Assembly: GCF_032854445.1 (NCBI RefSeq)
Contig: NC_088299.1
Coordinates: forward strand, 18,221,608-18,285,607
Origin: Liolophura sinensis
Taxonomy: Eukaryota; Mollusca; Polyplacophora; Chitonida; Chitonidae
Reading direction: 5' to 3'
DNA length: 64,000 bases
A program made the translations under genes and the position numbers. The notes beneath the pieces were generated by a model. That model was not told the DNA's origin and did no database searches. It saw only the letters and a program-made list of their open reading frames with translations. Below, in pieces: positions 61,301 to 64,000 of this stretch (its first letter is position 1; every line of letters begins with the position of its first letter).

Positions 61301-63793
61301 AGTGAGCAAACATGATGTTTTGTATTTTTTTTTTTTTGTATATTTATTATATTGGTTGTTTTGCACAATGCTGAAGAATATTTCACATTTATGATGATGG
61401 CCAGCATGCTGGTTCGGGGGGGGGGGGGAGGGGGAACCAGGGAGAGCCTGGAGAAACCCCAACGACCATCTGCAGGTTGCTGGCAGACCTCCTCATGTAC
61501 AGCGACAGGGGAAGTGTGAGGTACAGTGTATATGGATAAGGTTGTTTGATAAATACTAGTACATTTTATACATAAATGTGGCAGTTTGAATACTAAAGAC
61601 GATAGCTACAGTGTACATGTACCTGTAAATGGGTTGGGTAATTTTGGAATTTTGACAGTTTATTTGTAGAGTGTAACTTCAGGAAAGTTTTGACCCAACT
61701 TCCCCTTATAAAGTTTTTGTGTTCTCACTTCTTTAACTCCACATTTGGTCAAGCCTTACCACATTTTCACAATAATGCATAATAGGCTTACATGTATTGT
61801 TCAAGGTGCTTAGAAAACAAGACCAAAGCCCTCTGTTACCAGGAAACAATGTTGTTAAACTGGGGAATTTGAAGAGAGCAACCACCCAAAGCCCTCTGTT
61901 ACCAGGAACCAATGTTGTTAAACTGGGGAATTTGAAGAGAGCAACCACCCAAAGCCCTCTGTTACCAGGAAACAATGTTGTTAAACTGGGGAATTTGAAG
62001 AGAGCAACCACCCAAAGCCCTCTGTTACCAGGAAACAATGTTGTTAAACTGGGGAATTTGAAGAGAGCAACCACCCAAAGCCCTCTGTTACCAGGAAACA
62101 ATGTTGTTAAACTGGGGAATTTGAAGAGAGCAACCACTCTACCGCATTGTTTGTTATATTCATTATATGTTCATAATAATGCTGCATATGTAAGAAGAAG
62201 CCGTGCCTGATAAACTAGGTTATTATTAGCTTATGAAGTCTCTCTGTGATGACATAAGACCAATACATTTGTTTGATTTCTGTGATGCTCCACCTCTTCC
62301 TTGACCTTGATGTCAGTTACCTGAACACGCCCTTTGACCTGTCTCAGGTCATGTTCATCGCCACGGCAAACAACATGGCCACGATCCCAGCGGCACTATT
62401 AGACAGGATGGAGATGATCTACATACCCGGTTACACGCAGGAAGAGAAAGTTCACATCGCCTCTCGGTACCTGATGCCCAAACAACTGCGGGAACACGGG
62501 CTGACGGAGGAACAGCTGCAAATCCCAGACGATACCATCAAATGCATCGGTACAGCTATAGGCCTGAAGTGTATTGACTTATGTAGGGTTTTCAATAAGA
62601 AATGGTGACATGTAGTGTATGTTGTTTGGTAAAGGTTACAGGCTGCTCTGATCTATTTTGAAAGCTTCATATATCTATACAGAACAATAACCCAGATAAT
62701 GTGAATGTTCATGTATTGGTCACTACATCCACCCAGATAACGTGAATGTTCATGTAGTGGTCACTACATCCGCCCAGATAGCGTGAATGTTCATGTATTG
62801 GTCACTACATCCACCCAGATAGCGTGAATGTTCATGTAGTGGTCACTACATCCGCCCAGATGACGTGAATGTTCATGTAGTGGTCACTACATCCGCCCAG
62901 ATAACGTGAATGTTCATATAGTGGTCACTACATCCACCCAGATAACGTGAATGTTCATATAGTGGTCACTACATCCGCCCAGATAATGTGATAGTTTGTC
63001 TGGTTGTTTACAGGATGCTCGACCATTTGCAGATAGTCTGTTTACATTAAGATGAGTTCATGTAAACCCAAAACTAGCATTAGATTTTATGGAAGAAATG
63101 TTCCAATTTAGTCTAATCTTTGTTCATAAACTTTTTTTTAAAAAGATGATATACCATAATTCCTCTTCAAATTCCACCTGTCATTTGTAGCTTTGAATGC
63201 AGTTCGTGTTAAGGAGTTTGAAGACTAAAATGTATCGTTGAGGTCTGGTCACATATTCGAACATGTCAAAATTGTCTCTCAGGTCAGATAACATTCTTCT
63301 AATACGCCAAAACATAGACAACACTGGAGTTGTGGTTGAATTGTTCAGCAGTTAAAGAGGGTATAGGTAGAAAATGGTGTATTATTACCGTGACATGAAC
63401 CTCAAACAAACCTTAAAAACTACATGTAAACTGGCTGGCAGTGTTGACGAACAGACTGAGATGCATAGGTATCTGTACACACTTTCAAGTGTACCACTTC
63501 TGTGTGTTTTGTCACTGTTGGTGTTATTCTCCCCACCAGTGGCCCGGTATACCCGTGAGGCCGGTGTCAGGACCCTGGAGAGACGGATTGCCGCTGTGAG
63601 CAGGGCTGTAGCTGTCAAGGTAGCTGAGTCCAGAACCAAACATGATCCAGAGAAGCCGGTGACGCAGTCAAGCCCTGAGAAGAAGACTTTAGTGGAAGAT
63701 ACTAGTCACAACACCCACAATGTGTCTGAGCTAGCCCACCCTCCCGAGATGCCCATTGTCATCGACGAGGCCGCCCTAGAGGACATACTAGGG
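48519..63793 (+). CDS. LONP2: Peroxisomal Lon protease homolog (13 exons in window, partial)
   Basis: Thirteen exons (1914 nt, 638 codons) chain in phase and match the LONP2 family along their length: [19 protein letters not shown] near the start, [34 protein letters not shown], Walker A GPPGVGKT (377-384), Walker B FLLDEVD (441-447), [32 protein letters not shown] and [13 protein letters not shown]. The enzyme is an ATP-dependent protease and chaperone of the peroxisome matrix. Family members have about 850 aa, so roughly the last quarter, with the Ser-Lys protease domain and a peroxisomal C-terminal signal, lies past the window. The last donor seen is GGG|GTGAGT at 63794. Nearly every intron contains a minisatellite or SINE. 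Confidence 0.95.
49768..49985 (+). mobile_element. SINE family A, old diverged copy
   Basis: GTGGTTAGTGCACTAGCCC, GTGTGGGAAGGTCTGCTGGT, AAGTGAAATATTCTTGGGTA and GAAACACCCATTCA are recognisable in order. Intron 2 of LONP2. Confidence 0.7.
50600..51145. repeat. 21-bp pyrimidine-rich minisatellite, about 25 copies
   Basis: The unit is close to TTTCCTCTGGCCTCTGTCTGA or its TTTGG and TTTATC variants. The plus strand is almost purine-free except GG/GA steps. It starts about 220 bp after LONP2 exon 3. Confidence 0.9.
51762..52037 (+). mobile_element. SINE family A, full length with target-site duplication
   Basis: CAAAATGTATTTA occurs at 51762-51774 and 52025-52037 around a complete element whose tail is AATAAATAAATAAG. 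Intron 4 of LONP2. Confidence 0.93.
52857..53428. repeat. 35-bp minisatellite, about 16 copies
   Basis: The unit is CCAGGAGTGGGTGTCTTGTA plus TCTGAAGTTCATGTA (52929 and 52964 show the period). It begins only about 10 nt after the donor of LONP2 exon 5. Confidence 0.92.
53755..54115. repeat. 46-bp minisatellite with palindrome AGGTGAGATACTCACCT
   Basis: About eight units (TCACCT at 53761, next at 53853 two units on) each carry the 17-bp inverted repeat and TATTGTTAGGTAAATTG. The palindrome offers AGGTGAG on both strands. Intron 5 of LONP2. Confidence 0.92.
54541..54598. repeat. (TA)n microsatellite
   Basis: About 28 TA units with one AA interruption lie in intron 6 of LONP2. Confidence 0.95.
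54650..54895 (+). mobile_element. SINE family A, 5'-truncated
   Basis: Starts within the head at GCAGCGTAATGATCTAGGAG and runs to the ATATAACACGTATCAAATAG tail. Confidence 0.85.
54945..55205. repeat. 41-bp tandem repeat, about 6 copies
   Basis: Repeats of ATTTTGATATTTTACATGTT plus AGATATCACTAGTGTTATTAC. Intron 6 of LONP2. Confidence 0.85.
55343..56180 (+). repeat. 60-bp minisatellite of the LONP2 exon 7 donor junction, about 14 copies
   Basis: Each unit contains ATGCCAGAGCATGCTATGTT then AAG|GTGAGTCACTGTAGTGG. The first GTGAGT (55383) is the true exon 7 donor and the others follow at 60-bp steps to about 56162, with one 1-bp deletion near 55753. The unit therefore includes about 40 nt related to exon 7 and 20 nt of intron. 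In the exon frame the next codons are AGG TGA, so read-through stops at once. Confidence 0.95.
56181..57055 (+). other. Remainder of LONP2 intron 7
   Basis: AT-rich DNA between the 60-bp array and exon 8. No feature seen. Confidence 0.5.
57056..63793 (+). CDS. LONP2: LONP2 exons 8-13: AAA+ ATPase domain
   Basis: Exons are 57056-57130, 58264-58449, 59249-59396, 60312-60391, 62317-62549 and 63540-63793. Exon 9 has Walker A, exon 10 Walker B with [20 protein letters not shown], exon 12 the sensor segment [20 protein letters not shown], and exon 13 the arginine-rich helical lid ([20 protein letters not shown]). All catalytic ATPase motifs look intact. Confidence 0.94.
57131..57984 (+). other. 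LONP2 intron 8, left part
   Basis: A short CA-rich run (57145-57180), otherwise no recognisable feature. Confidence 0.5.
57985..58235 (+). mobile_element. SINE family A tail, duplicated, next to exon 9 acceptor
   Basis: Two tandem copies of the 3' part (GCCTGCTACAATGTGGGTTT to AAGTGAAATATTCTTGAG) are followed by the AAAACACCAATCAAATAAAT end. It finishes about 28 bp before LONP2 exon 9. Confidence 0.8.
58505..58935. repeat. 43-bp minisatellite, about 10 copies
   Basis: The unit is GTGCATTTTAAGGTCTTTGT plus CAGTGTGACCTGTGCTCTTTACT (58511 and 58554 show the period). It begins about 60 bp after LONP2 exon 9. Confidence 0.9.
59780..59907 (-). mobile_element. SINE family A head
   Basis: The minus strand shows GGGTCTTTGTGACACAGAGG, GCAGCACAATAACCCACAAG and CTCTCCGGTTGTATGTGG. 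The right part is replaced by a short GACCACAAGGCACT repeat (59735-59780). Confidence 0.7.
60023..60140. repeat. 30-bp tandem repeat, 4 copies
   Basis: GTGTTATACTACTGTATTAA plus TGAGTCCA recurs at 60023, 60053, 60083 and 60113. Confidence 0.9.
60424..61078. repeat. GAGCAG/CACAGC-rich minisatellite, about 650 bp
   Basis: Composite units mix GCAGCACAGCACAGCCTGAG with CAGTGCAGACTGA at roughly 33-bp steps of variable order. The array starts 33 bp after the donor of LONP2 exon 11. Long minus-strand ORFs (up to 224 codons of Leu, Cys, Ala and Ser) are by-products. Confidence 0.92.
61345..61510 (-). mobile_element. SINE family A, diverged, with G-run insert
   Basis: GATGGCCAGCATGCTGG, a poly(G) tract, GGGAGAGCCTGGAGAAACC and TGCAGGTTGCTGGCAGACCT follow the minus-strand family order. 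Confidence 0.75.
61810..62140. repeat. 63-bp minisatellite, 5 copies
   Basis: Nearly identical units with CAGGAAACAATGTTGTTAAA and GGGGAATTTGAAGAGAGCAA. Intron 11 of LONP2. Confidence 0.95.
62690..62995. repeat. 41-bp minisatellite with inverted repeat TGTAGTGGTCACTACA
   Basis: About seven units begin CCCAGATAACGTGAATGTTC (GTGAATG at 62701 and 62742). Most carry the 16-bp TGTAGTG-GT-CACTACA hairpin. Intron 12 of LONP2. Confidence 0.92.
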
Positions 63794-64000
63794 GTGAGTA
63801 GCACCTGTCATGTACAGTTATTCATTGTGTTGATCAGTAATTAAGGCTGAGCTTATGTGACTGCAGTCATGTATGTGTGTAGAAGAAATTGGTGTATCTG
63901 GAGTTAACCATTGACCTTGTCAGGTACCTGACAGACGTCTTGACTTAATAAGACAACAGCCAGATTTGAAAACACAACTATCTTAGGCAAGGGTTGATAG

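Noticed and set aside
61733..62210. Opposing ORFs of about 135 codons
   Set aside because: They reflect the 63-bp minisatellite (21 codons per unit) only.
1..64000. Apparent excess of tandem repeats with unit length divisible by 3 as a sign of coding repeats
   Set aside because: Units of 36, 48, 51, 60 and 63 bp catch the eye because they give long ORFs. Units of 35, 40, 41, 43, 46 and 98 bp are just as present, so no general frame selection is implied.

Overview
The window looks like intron-rich nuclear DNA of an invertebrate animal, most likely a lophotrochozoan and probably a mollusc. The reasons are metazoan gene families cut into many short exons with GT-AG introns, plus a very common tRNA-derived SINE ending in a CGTAAAACACCAATCAAATAAATA-type tail that I associate with mollusc genomes. 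The taxon is an inference. I see no bacterial operon, no viral gene and no reverse-transcriptase ORF. All gene models below were built by eye from splice sites and reading-frame phase. In each model every exon phase agrees with the next.

Layout: (1) 1-2.8 kb holds only tandem repeats and AT-rich DNA. (2) 2.85-6.2 kb, minus strand: a complete three-exon TPR/SET/MYND protein (SMYD4-like, 750 aa) with an unusual second MYND zinc finger at its C-terminus, and a possible 5' UTR exon near 8.9-9.2 kb. (3) 6.3-13 kb: minisatellites, SINEs and empty DNA. (4) 13.0-36.5 kb, plus strand: a 27-exon STAND ATPase of about 1755 aa with DUF4062, NACHT and WD40 regions (NWD1/NWD2-like), starting with a 14-nt coding exon that gives an MGCSS acylation-type N-terminus. 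(5) 36.6-44.1 kb: repeats, SINEs and one orphan minus-strand ORF. (6) 44.1-48.35 kb, minus strand: a two-exon F-box/LRR protein (637 aa). (7) 48.5 kb to the window end, plus strand: 13 exons of the peroxisomal Lon protease LONP2. Its N-terminal and AAA+ domains are inside, and the protease domain lies beyond the window. The F-box gene and LONP2 are head to head with 168 bp between start codons.

The most unusual signal is a set of minisatellites that copy exon-intron junctions. In the NACHT-WD gene, the 36-bp junction at the end of exon 2 is repeated exactly 85 times (15091-18150) without an indel. Each unit holds a 5' splice site position (77 of 85 keep GT), the plus frame is open throughout, and any donor in the array would keep the frame when joined to exon 3. 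This could yield a ladder of isoforms with 12n extra residues inside the DUF4062 domain. In LONP2, the end of exon 7 has been repeated as 60-bp units carrying about 14 strong donors, but there read-through meets a stop at once. Other arrays start close behind exon ends, and one overlaps the F-box gene stop codon. About 19 copies of one SINE family, three of a second and four of an unclassified repeat are interspersed.
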